From Rhodanobacter sp. L36 (GTDB taxonomy: Bacteria; Pseudomonadota; Gammaproteobacteria; Xanthomonadales; Rhodanobacteraceae), in NCBI RefSeq assembly GCF_009765755.1, contig NZ_LMUV01000011.1:515140-579139 (forward strand): a stretch of DNA of 64,000 nt, in the 5' to 3' direction. The translations under genes were made by a program, and so were the position numbers. Shown piece by piece: positions 28,134-35,538 of the stretch (position 1 is the stretch's first letter; every line of letters begins with the position of its first letter). The notes under the pieces are model-generated. The model saw nothing but the letters and a program-made list of their open reading frames with translations, made no database searches and was not told the origin of the DNA.

Positions 28134-29183
28134 ATGACCGATCGCAGATATTTCCTCAAGGCTTCGTTGCTCGGCGCCTCCGCATCGGCACTCGCCTGGG
28201 GCGGCAAGCTCGTCGCTGGCCAGCCGGTTGCCGCGCGCAAGGCCACCGGCGCGCGCGTGGTTTCCACCTGGGACTTCGGCATCGCGGCGAACCAGTCGGC
28301 GTGGACCGTGCTCGGCACCGGCGGGCGTGCGCTGGACGCGGTCGAAAAAGGCGTGCAGGTACCCGAGTCCGATCTGAAAAACCACAGCGTCGGCAAGGGT
28401 GGTTATCCCGATCGCGATGGCCACGTTACGCTCGACGCCAGCATCATGGATGGCGATGGCAGCTGCGGCGCCGTCGCTGCGCTCGAACACATCGAGCATC
28501 CGATCTCCGTCGCGCGCCGGGTGATGGAGCGCACGCCGCACGTGTTGCTGGTGGGCGAGGGCGCGTTGCAGTTCGCGCTTGAGCAGGGCTTCAAAAAGCA
28601 GGAGCTGCTCACGCCCGAATCCGAAAAGGCCTGGCACGAGTGGCAGAAAACCGCGCACTACAGTCCGTCGATCAACAGCGAAGTGCATGACTACGGCAAA
28701 AGCAGCGCGACCGGCATGCCCGGCGGTGCGCACAACCACGACACCATCGGCATGCTCGCCATCGACGCGCAAGGCCGCATGGCCGGTGCATGTACTACCA
28801 GCGGCATGGCCTGGAAAATGCGCGGCCGCGTCGGCGACAGCCCGATCATCGGCGCCGGCCTGTACGTCGATGGCGACGTCGGCGGCGCAACATCGACCGG
28901 CGTCGGCGAGGAAGTGATCCGCAACGCCGGCAGCTTTCTCGTCGTCGAACTCATGCGCCAGGGCCGCTCGCCGCACGACGCCTGCAAGGAGGCCGTCATG
29001 CGCATCGTCAAAAAACGCCGCGAAGCATCGAAGACCTTGCAGGTCGGCTTCCTTGCGATGAACCGCCATGGCGAAGTCGGCGCCTATGCAATCCAGCACG
29101 GCTTCTCCTACGCGGTGTGCGACGCGCAGAAACAGGACGGCCTGATCCCGTCGCAGAGCGTCTACACCACGAGCTACTCATGA
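28134..29183 (+). CDS. N4-(beta-N-acetylglucosaminyl)-L-asparaginase family hydrolase
   Basis: Ntn-hydrolase of the glycosylasparaginase/isoaspartyl-peptidase family, 349 residues from ATG 28134. It cleaves itself and hydrolyses GlcNAc-Asn or isoaspartyl bonds. The N-terminus MTDRRYFLKASLLGASASAL reads as a twin-arginine-like export signal. The autoprocessing nucleophile is T204 in HNHDTIGMLAID. The downstream CTTSGMAWKMRGRVGDSPI and GGATSTGVGEE segments match the flavobacterial glycosylasparaginase group. Coupled to cutC by a 4-nt overlap. Confidence 0.9.
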   Translation: MTDRRYFLKASLLGASASALAWGGKLVAGQPVAARKATGARVVSTWDFGIAANQSAWTVLGTGGRALDAVEKGVQVPESDLKNHSVGKGGYPDRDGHVTLDASIMDGDGSCGAVAALEHIEHPISVARRVMERTPHVLLVGEGALQFALEQGFKKQELLTPESEKAWHEWQKTAHYSPSINSEVHDYGKSSATGMPGGAHNHDTIGMLAIDAQGRMAGACTTSGMAWKMRGRVGDSPIIGAGLYVDGDVGGATSTGVGEEVIRNAGSFLVVELMRQGRSPHDACKEAVMRIVKKRREASKTLQVGFLAMNRHGEVGAYAIQHGFSYAVCDAQKQDGLIPSQSVYTTSYS

Positions 29184-29908
29184 TCCTCGAAGTCGCCGCC
29201 AACTCCGTCGCCTCCGCACTCGCCGCGCAGGAAGGCGGCGCCGGCCGCGTCGAACTCTGCACCGCACTCGAACTCGGCGGCCTCACGCCCTCGGCTGCGC
29301 AGATCGAACTCGCGCGCGAACACCTGCGCATTCCGCTCTACGTGTTGATTCGCCCGCGCGCCGGCGACTTTCTCTACAACGATCTCGAATGCGAGACCAT
29401 GCTGCGCGACATCGAAGCCTGCGACGCAGCGGGTTGCGACGGCGTCGTATTCGGCGTGCTCGATGCCGACGGCGACATCGACATGCCGCGCTGTCGCTCA
29501 CTCATCTCTGCCGCCGGCAACATGGGCGTCACCTTTCACCGCGCCTTCGACCTCACCCGCAAGCCGCAATCGTCACTCGGCGATCTGATCGAACTCGGCT
29601 GCGAACGCGTGCTGACCTCGGGCGCACAAGGCAGCGCGCTTGAAGGAGCACCGCTCATTCGCCAATTGTTCGAACTATCCGCCGGCCGCATCATCGTGAT
29701 GCCGGGAGCGAGCGTCTCCGCCGAAAACATCGGCAAGCTACACGAACTTACCGGTGCTAGCGAATTTCATGCGTCGGCAAAACAGCAGCACGCGTCGGGC
29801 ATGCAATGGCAGCCGGAGTTATTGAAAGAAATGCAGGGCGGTGAGTTGCGCAGCGATGTCGAGCAGGTGCGTAGCATTGTGGCGGCTCTGAACAATGCGC
29901 GACGCTGA
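29180..29908 (+). CDS. cutC: CutC family protein
   Basis: 242-residue TIM-barrel protein of the CutC family, historically linked to copper homeostasis though the E. coli role is disputed. ILEVAANSVASALAAQEGGA at the start, VLIRPRAGDF near residue 55 and VTFHRAFDL near 115 are family landmarks. It overlaps the asparaginase stop by 4 nt, so it is the second gene of a two-gene operon. Confidence 0.92.
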   Translation: MILEVAANSVASALAAQEGGAGRVELCTALELGGLTPSAAQIELAREHLRIPLYVLIRPRAGDFLYNDLECETMLRDIEACDAAGCDGVVFGVLDADGDIDMPRCRSLISAAGNMGVTFHRAFDLTRKPQSSLGDLIELGCERVLTSGAQGSALEGAPLIRQLFELSAGRIIVMPGASVSAENIGKLHELTGASEFHASAKQQHASGMQWQPELLKEMQGGELRSDVEQVRSIVAALNNARR

Positions 29909-29952
29909 TTGCGGATTGAATGACAGGATTGGAACCGCGACTTTGAATCTAT

Positions 29953-30315
29953 ATGGCTAGACATGAGGGGAATTCTTTGAACGCTCTGCGCGTACTTTGG
30001 CTTGCGTCCATCATTCTCGGCATGGCTACTCAAGTCGTCATGCTTTCACTTCAAATCGGCGCGTTGCGTCGCTACGCACACCGAAGCTTCTGGTTACTCG
30101 CTTTGGGCACCACATTCGCTGCCGTCTATGCGGTCATGGGAGCCATACCTTTTTTTGTCACTCTAAGCACGGAAGCTCTTGTCAGTCTTTTCGGTATTGC
30201 TCTCGCGTTCGCATCGATTGGCATCGCACTTGGCATATGGGGCACCACTTCGCTATTTCGACGGTTCGGTGAGCTTCATCAGACTTCATTTGGCGTCAAC
30301 GGCGAGACTGCCTAG
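29953..30315 (+). CDS. Small hypothetical membrane protein
   Basis: 120 residues with three predicted membrane helices (about 12-34, 46-66 and 76-98) and a short hydrophilic tail. No recognisable family. Base composition is lower in GC than the cutC side, which marks the beginning of an accessory stretch. Start ATG 29953 is uncertain; an in-frame TTG lies a few codons later. Confidence 0.55.
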   Translation: MARHEGNSLNALRVLWLASIILGMATQVVMLSLQIGALRRYAHRSFWLLALGTTFAAVYAVMGAIPFFVTLSTEALVSLFGIALAFASIGIALGIWGTTSLFRRFGELHQTSFGVNGETA

Positions 30316-30358
30316 CATTTCGCTCCATATGTGCGTCTTCGGCGCCAATTAAAAAAAC

Positions 30359-30742
30359 ATGACCGATCAATTGCCCGTAGAAATCGCCGAAGAATGGATT
30401 CAGGCTTGGTCTGCGAAAAAATTGCCAGCCGATAGTGGAGTAGTGAGCGATTCTCGTCTGGATTTTGAGCTTCCAACGGAAGATCCGAATCTGTGCCTCG
30501 AATCAATCATCAGCGTCCTGGAGCGCATCGATTGTTCATCACCCAACCGACTTCTTGCAGTGTTGGCTGCCGGTCCGCTGGAAGACCTTCTGGTAGCGAA
30601 TGGGCATATCGTTATTGATCGCGTGGAGGTGCTGGCAAGACGCGATCCGGCGTTTCGCCTTTTACTAAACGGTATATGGGACAACACGATCAAGCCGGAC
30701 GTACTTTCAAGGCTGGCCAAGTATCGTGGTCAGCCGTGGTGA
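30359..30742 (+). CDS. DUF6869-like hypothetical protein
   Basis: 127-residue soluble, mostly helical protein, preceded by an A-rich tract. EEWIQAWSAKK near the start and AGPLEDLLVANG at about residues 77-88 recall the DUF6869 family (short proteins with a WxxAW start and GPLEDLL core), often found in accessory regions. The family assignment is from memory. Function unknown. Confidence 0.6.
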   Translation: MTDQLPVEIAEEWIQAWSAKKLPADSGVVSDSRLDFELPTEDPNLCLESIISVLERIDCSSPNRLLAVLAAGPLEDLLVANGHIVIDRVEVLARRDPAFRLLLNGIWDNTIKPDVLSRLAKYRGQPW

Positions 30743-30805
30743 GCTTTGGTTCAATCTGATGCGGGTTACCCCGGCTATGGTGTTAGAGGCTTCCGGAGAT
30801 CATCG

Positions 30806-31159
30806 ATGGGATGGCTGATTACCAAGTACCTGCTCACTGCGGCCGTGGTCGTCGCGGTGTCCGAAGCGGCCAAGCGCAGCGACAGGCTTGGGGGATTTAT
30901 TGCGGCGCTCCCGCTGGTCACATTTCTTGCGCTCATCTGGCTCTACGTCGAGAAACAACCGCTGTCCAAGATTTCCAACCACGCCTGGTACACGTTCTGG
31001 TATGTCGTGCCCACGCTGCCGATGTTCCTCGCGTTTCCGATGTTGCTGCCACGCCTCGGTTTCTGGCTGACGTTGCTGGCCAGTATCGGGATTACGGTGG
31101 TCTGCTTTGGATTGTTCGCACTGCTGGTGCGGCAATTCGGGATTCAGTTGTTGCCGTGA
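30806..31159 (+). CDS. DUF3147 family membrane protein
   Basis: 117 residues from ATG 30806 (GGAG 8 nt upstream); an upstream in-frame start at 30746 lacks a ribosome site. Four hydrophobic helices with charged loops. KYLLTAAVVVAVSEAAKRSD, then GGFIAALPLVTFLALIWLYV, are typical of DUF3147 proteins. Role unknown. Confidence 0.75.
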   Translation: MGWLITKYLLTAAVVVAVSEAAKRSDRLGGFIAALPLVTFLALIWLYVEKQPLSKISNHAWYTFWYVVPTLPMFLAFPMLLPRLGFWLTLLASIGITVVCFGLFALLVRQFGIQLLP

Positions 31160-31212
31160 AGTTGCAAGCATCTTTTATCGCCGCTAGTGGCGATGACTTT
31201 CGAGAGTGAAAA

Positions 31213-31695
31213 ATGAACAGCGATGACAAAGACCAAATAGCGCGTTTCACCAAGGAACTGAAAACGGGAGACTGGCTGGACAATGCTCAGCGTCGATCAC
31301 AGCGACGCAAAAGTCCTTGGAATCTCTTGCTTCCACTGTTTGGCCTTCCACTTTGGGCCGCCTTCGCCTTCCTGTTTGTCCGGCTGGGTGAACTTATCCA
31401 TCTGGCATTCAATCCAGCGTTGAACGCCTCAGCTGGCGCGTTCTTCGATGGGCCTATGCGCCTGACTACGGGCTTGATCATTTTTCCGTCCATGCTTGTC
31501 GGCATGTTCCCGGCATTCATGCTGGCGAACTTCCTCGTCTATCGAATCCCCTGGGCGCGACGTGCCCTGGAAGCTGAAGACTGCAATTCTCCAGCGGACG
31601 GTTATGGCCCATCCCAGCGCGCTATTTTCAGAATGGGAGTCGTGGCGATCGTTGCCACGCTGATCCTGATTTTCGTCGGAGCGGCGCTTGGTTAG
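31213..31695 (+). CDS. Hypothetical membrane protein
   Basis: 160 residues. A basic cytoplasmic N-terminus (about 1-35) is followed by three predicted membrane helices (about 38-60, 78-105 and 138-158). No family recognised. Genes on either side are also small and unassigned or singletons. Confidence 0.55.
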   Translation: MNSDDKDQIARFTKELKTGDWLDNAQRRSQRRKSPWNLLLPLFGLPLWAAFAFLFVRLGELIHLAFNPALNASAGAFFDGPMRLTTGLIIFPSMLVGMFPAFMLANFLVYRIPWARRALEAEDCNSPADGYGPSQRAIFRMGVVAIVATLILIFVGAALG

Positions 31696-31781
31696 AGCGG
31701 ACGTGCCTGGTTTTCCGCGACCGAAGTTTCAATGAAGCACGAAGCGACATCATTCAAACGCGTGTCATTCGGGAGACAACC

Positions 31782-32174
31782 ATGGCATCCATGCTTCAGA
31801 CAATTCATCCCGTTCTGATGGCACGCGACGTGGCGGCGTCGATCGACTTTTATCGTCGCCTCGGATTCGTTCTGGCATTCCAGGATCATCCTGACGACCC
31901 CAGGTACGCGGGAGTGACGCGCGATGGCGTGCAGCTCCATCTGCAGTGGGCGGATTCAGAGCAATGGGCGTATCCGGTGGATCGTCCCGTGTATCGTTTT
32001 GTCGTCAGCGACGTCGATGCGATCCATCGCGAGTTCGTCGAAAGCGGCTGCATCGATCCGGGCGCTACGCATGTGAGCCCATGGGCAGTACCAGCGAACA
32101 CGCCGTGGGGAACGCGGGAGTTTCATCTTCGTGATCCCGGACAGAATGGCCTGCAATTTTACCGACCGCTGTGA
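31782..32174 (+). CDS. VOC-family (glyoxalase / bleomycin-resistance-like) protein
   Basis: 130-residue vicinal-oxygen-chelate protein. The start PVLMARDVAASIDFYRRLGF and the C-terminal REFHLRDPGQNGLQFYRPL are the paired beta-alpha-beta-beta-beta modules, with a likely metal-binding His in LHLQ and Glu in the REF strand. Substrate unknown. It precedes the flavin monooxygenase by 51 nt on the same strand, so the two could share a transcript and act on the same aromatic compound, though this is only contextual. Confidence 0.8.
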   Translation: MASMLQTIHPVLMARDVAASIDFYRRLGFVLAFQDHPDDPRYAGVTRDGVQLHLQWADSEQWAYPVDRPVYRFVVSDVDAIHREFVESGCIDPGATHVSPWAVPANTPWGTREFHLRDPGQNGLQFYRPL

Positions 32175-32225
32175 GCACGCATCTCAAGAAGCCGTCCGAC
32201 AGCCATCAACGCAAGGAGACCACCC

Positions 32226-33779
32226 ATGCCGAACATCGATGTGCTGATCGTCGGCGCGGGCCCGACGGGTCTGACCCTGGCTTGCATGCTGGCGCAGCGG
32301 AAGGTGCGATTTCGCATCATCGAAGCTTCGCCTTCAGCGCAAACGGGATCGCGCGGAAAAGGGCTGCAGCCGCGAACGCTGGAATTGTTTGACGATCTGG
32401 GCATCGTCGATCGCGTGATCGGCAACGGCAGCTTCGGCATCAAGATGCTTCGGTACGACGAGACCGGCGCACCCGCCGAGGCTCCGCGACGAGATATTCC
32501 ACCGAGGCCGGATGCGCCATACCTGTCGACGTTGCTGACGCCGCAATGGCGCGTCGAGGAGGCGTTGCGCGCGAAGCTCGCCGAGCTTGGTGGCGAGGTC
32601 GAATTCGGCGTGACGCTGTCGAGCTTTGCGCAGGATGATGATGGCGTGACCGCACAGCTCAACAGTTTGGACGGCCAAACCACCGTGCGTGCCCGCTGGT
32701 TGATCGGTTGCGATGGCGGCAAGAGCTCCGTCCGTCAGCAGACGGGGATTTCGTTTCTCGGCGAAACCCTGGAGACAGTCCGCATGATGCTTGGCGATAT
32801 ACGCGTGAGCGGACTCGATCGCGAGCACTGGCACATCTGGCGCAGCGAAGAGGGCTTTCTCGCGCTATGTCCGCTACCTTCCACCGACGTATTTCAGCTG
32901 CAGATATCGATCGCGCCGGGGCAGGAAGACCAACCCTCGCGCGAAGCTTTTCAGCGCCTGATCGATCAACGCACGCGGCAGCGGAACATCCGTGTCGAAG
33001 ACACCGCATGGGAGTCGATGTGGCGCGCCAACGTGCGCATGGTCGACCGCTATCGCGACGGCCACGTGCTTCTGGCCGGCGACGCGGCGCACGTGCATTC
33101 ACCGGCCGGCGGGCAGGGCATGAACACCGGTATCCAGGACGCGTACAACCTGGGCTGGAAACTCGCCGCCGTGCTGCGTGGTTGCGATGAAAGCCTTGTC
33201 GACACCTATGGCGAGGAACGGTTGCCCATCGCGTCGTGGGTGCTCGGCGTTTCCAGCGAACTGATGAATGCCGCCATCGCGGCGCGCGGCATGGTGTTCA
33301 GTCGCGATGAAAAAACCATGCAACTCGGCCTTGGATATCGCCATGGAGGCCTGTCGCAGGACGCGCGTGCGGAAGGCGAAGGTTTGCGTGCCGGCGATCG
33401 CGCGCCGGATGCGCCGGGCTTGTCCGCAGCCGGCCGATCGATGCGCGTCTTCGACCTGCTGCGCGGGCCACACATCACGCTGCTCGGTTTCGGCGCACGT
33501 TGGCGACCGTTGATCGACGATTGCATTGCAGCGTTCGGCGACGACGTGCGGGGCTACGTCATTGCTGCGTCATCCGATGACATGACGAACATTGTGGATG
33601 AGCACGATCACGCGCGAGCTGCTTATGGCGACGAAGCGTTGTTCGTGATCAGGCCGGACAACTATGTCGGAATGGTCACAAGGCATGTCGATGCGGCGCC
33701 GCTGATGGAGTATTTGCGACGCATCGCGGTGCCTGTTTCCTCAAGCGACGCGTTGTCGGGTCGTCATCGGAAACCGTAG
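32226..33779 (+). CDS. FAD-dependent aromatic monooxygenase (PheA/TfdB type)
   Basis: 517-residue class A flavoprotein hydroxylase. The N-terminal dinucleotide fold is VLIVGAGPTGLTLACMLA (about 5-22), the DG motif GCDGGKSSVR lies near residue 162, and the GD motif GDAAHVHSPAGGQGMN lies near 285. A thioredoxin-like C-terminal domain (about 395-500) is typical of phenol, resorcinol and polyketide hydroxylases. Likely inserts oxygen into an aromatic substrate using NAD(P)H; the actual substrate is not predictable. Follows the VOC gene. Confidence 0.88.
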   Translation: MPNIDVLIVGAGPTGLTLACMLAQRKVRFRIIEASPSAQTGSRGKGLQPRTLELFDDLGIVDRVIGNGSFGIKMLRYDETGAPAEAPRRDIPPRPDAPYLSTLLTPQWRVEEALRAKLAELGGEVEFGVTLSSFAQDDDGVTAQLNSLDGQTTVRARWLIGCDGGKSSVRQQTGISFLGETLETVRMMLGDIRVSGLDREHWHIWRSEEGFLALCPLPSTDVFQLQISIAPGQEDQPSREAFQRLIDQRTRQRNIRVEDTAWESMWRANVRMVDRYRDGHVLLAGDAAHVHSPAGGQGMNTGIQDAYNLGWKLAAVLRGCDESLVDTYGEERLPIASWVLGVSSELMNAAIAARGMVFSRDEKTMQLGLGYRHGGLSQDARAEGEGLRAGDRAPDAPGLSAAGRSMRVFDLLRGPHITLLGFGARWRPLIDDCIAAFGDDVRGYVIAASSDDMTNIVDEHDHARAAYGDEALFVIRPDNYVGMVTRHVDAAPLMEYLRRIAVPVSSSDALSGRHRKP

Positions 33780-33792
33780 CCAGACTTCGGTT

Positions 33793-33829
33793 GAAAAAAA
33801 ATCGGCGCCATCACGGCGCCGGGTTTTTC
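33793..33829. terminator. Bidirectional terminator
   Basis: Stem CGGCGCC / GGCGCCG (33803-33809 / 33815-33821), with an A-tract on the left and GGTTTTT on the right. It can serve the monooxygenase (+) and the convergent PepSY-like gene (-). Confidence 0.75.
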
Positions 33830-33856
33830 ATCAGTACAAAAACAAAACCACAGGCA

Positions 33857-34360
33857 TCAATCGCGCGATTTGGCGACCACGCTGCCATCGGTGGGGTCGG
33901 CGAGCACGGCAACGTCCTCGCCATGCGGCGTCTTGGCATCGGCGCTCCACAGGCCGTCGTCGAACTTCACATGCTTGACGTTCTGATAGCCGGCACCAGC
34001 CAGCTTGGCGCTGATTTCGTCTTCGTTGAGCTTGGACGGCGCATTCGCCGGATAGACCCTGCCGGTCATCGGGCCGACCTCAAGTTTGACCCACTGCTTG
34101 TTGCCGCCGCGGGCCTTGGTGCGCCACACGCCATCCTTGAATTTCAGGTTCTCGACTTCCTTGTAGCCGGCATTCGCGATCGATGTTTCGATGGCGTCCT
34201 GGGTCAGTGCGCCCACCGGTTGGGTGGTGGTCCACGTAGTAACCGTGGTGGTGGTTTCCGTGGCGCCAGTAGCCGGCGCGGTTGCGGGCGGCGTGTCCTG
34301 AGCGAAGGCAACGCTGCCCATCGACAACGCGATCAACAGAGGAAGCAGACGCTTGATCAT
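33857..34360 (-). CDS. Periplasmic PepSY-like tandem-domain protein
   Basis: 167 residues with a clear signal peptide (MIKRLLPLLIALSMGSVAFA). A Thr/Pro/Ala-rich linker (about 22-48) precedes two similar modules of about 55 residues, each pairing a helix (TQDAIETSIANAGYKEVENL; NEDEISAKLAGAGYQNVKHV) with a strand hairpin (FKDGVWRTKA; FDDGLWSADA). This is the PepSY / beta-lactamase-inhibitor-like layout. Function unknown. The gene start is followed upstream by a gene-free region. Confidence 0.75.
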   Translation of the reverse strand: MIKRLLPLLIALSMGSVAFAQDTPPATAPATGATETTTTVTTWTTTQPVGALTQDAIETSIANAGYKEVENLKFKDGVWRTKARGGNKQWVKLEVGPMTGRVYPANAPSKLNEDEISAKLAGAGYQNVKHVKFDDGLWSADAKTPHGEDVAVLADPTDGSVVAKSRD

Positions 34361-34890
34361 GGTGAACTCCTTTGGGGGCTTGAAGCCAGAGTGATGGGAT
34401 CACCGTGTTGCGGATGGTGATGTGAAATCCTGCGTCACTGCGAAGCGTGGCGTAGGTGCGGTTCAGTTATGTGGACGCGGCGTCATGGAAACTCATGGTG
34501 GGCGCTCGGCCATAGGTATTCAGCAACTGAATCAACGGCGCCCTTCGTCGCGAATTCATCATCCGAGCGACGAGCTTTTTGTGGCTCTTGATCTGCGCTC
34601 TTGATCTTCAATCCCTGTGCGGCGGTGAGGTGTGGACGGCAGGCCCGCAGGGGAATCGACAGGAGTCCTGTCGAAAAGCCCGGCCACGGCTCACGGACTT
34701 GCCGGCGAAGCTCGGCAAGCGCCAAGTGGGGTGGCCTCTCTTTTGGTTACTTTTCTCTGGTCATCAGAGAAAAGTGACTCGCGCTCTGTATCAGCGTGAA
34801 GGCTCTGCTCCACACCAAGTGCGATTCCGGCCTTCGCCGGAATGACGAAGTCTCTAAAGAGTTCTTCAACAGTGGATAGCGCCAGCTATT
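34361..34890. other. Gene-free region holding a dispersed-repeat-like sequence
   Basis: 530 bases with no supportable gene. Short frames cover it but lack ribosome sites and coherent composition. From about 34621 it contains several inverted repeats, listed separately. Confidence 0.6.
34621..34843. repeat. Probable dispersed intergenic element with nested inverted repeats
   Basis: Three perfect inverted repeats in 220 bp: CGACAGGA / TCCTGTCG (34657-34673), ACTTTTCTCTG / CAGAGAAAAGT (34749-34775, 5-nt loop) and ATTCCGGC / GCCGGAAT (34824-34843). The TTTTGGTTACTTTTCTCT core and the ATTCCGGC-type palindrome resemble sequences I recall as repeated between genes in Xanthomonadales genomes. Copy number here cannot be checked from one window. 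Confidence 0.5.
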
Positions 34891-35538
34891 TCATGGGCCC
34901 ATCGGTACCAAGCCGGCGGGCGTGACGGCGACAATGCGCTCGCCGGGTGCTGGCGGTGTTTCGTGCAAACCGGTCAGCGTGCCGAATGCCGGCAACAACC
35001 CACAGTGTTCGTCAAACCGAAACGCGGGCAATCGATGCCTGCGCCAGCCGTCGTGCAGCAGTACGCCGGGATGCACGTGACCGGCCAGCACGTAGCAGCC
35101 GTCGATCTCGCCGGGCGCATGGCGCAGCACGATGTCGCTGATGCGCAGCGATTCGGTGATGACTTCGAAACCGAGTTCACGCGCGTCGAAATGGCGATCG
35201 TGATTGCCGGCGATGAGGATCATCGCGATGGCGGCGTGGCGTTGTCGCCATGCACTGACCATGCGAATCCATGGCGCGTCGAGCGGCGCGGCGCCGTGCA
35301 CGAGATCGCCGAGCACGAAGACGCGTTGCGGTTCGTAATGCGCGATCAATGCGTCAAGTCGCGCGAGGTCGCCTGAGGTCTGGCCGGTTGGCACGGCGAG
35401 TCCCGCGCGACGCAGCACCGAGCCCTTGCCGAAGTGCACATCGGTGACCAGCAGCGCCTTGTGTCGCGGCCAGTACATCGCGCGTTCGGCGTGCAGCGTC
35501 CACGATTCGCCGGCGATGCGCATGCGCAGTTCGTTCAT
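34891..35538 (-). CDS. pdeM: Ligase-associated metallophosphoesterase PdeM
   Basis: 215-residue calcineurin-type phosphoesterase. Metal-binding motifs are DVHFGKG (about residues 34-40), GDLVHG (about 79-84) and GNHD (about 109-112), with later histidines in LAGHVHPG. The start at 35538 overlaps the helicase stop by 4 nt. Last gene of the exonuclease-ligase-helicase-PdeM cluster, thought to process DNA or RNA ends for joining. Confidence 0.92.
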   Translation of the reverse strand: MNELRMRIAGESWTLHAERAMYWPRHKALLVTDVHFGKGSVLRRAGLAVPTGQTSGDLARLDALIAHYEPQRVFVLGDLVHGAAPLDAPWIRMVSAWRQRHAAIAMILIAGNHDRHFDARELGFEVITESLRISDIVLRHAPGEIDGCYVLAGHVHPGVLLHDGWRRHRLPAFRFDEHCGLLPAFGTLTGLHETPPAPGERIVAVTPAGLVPMGP

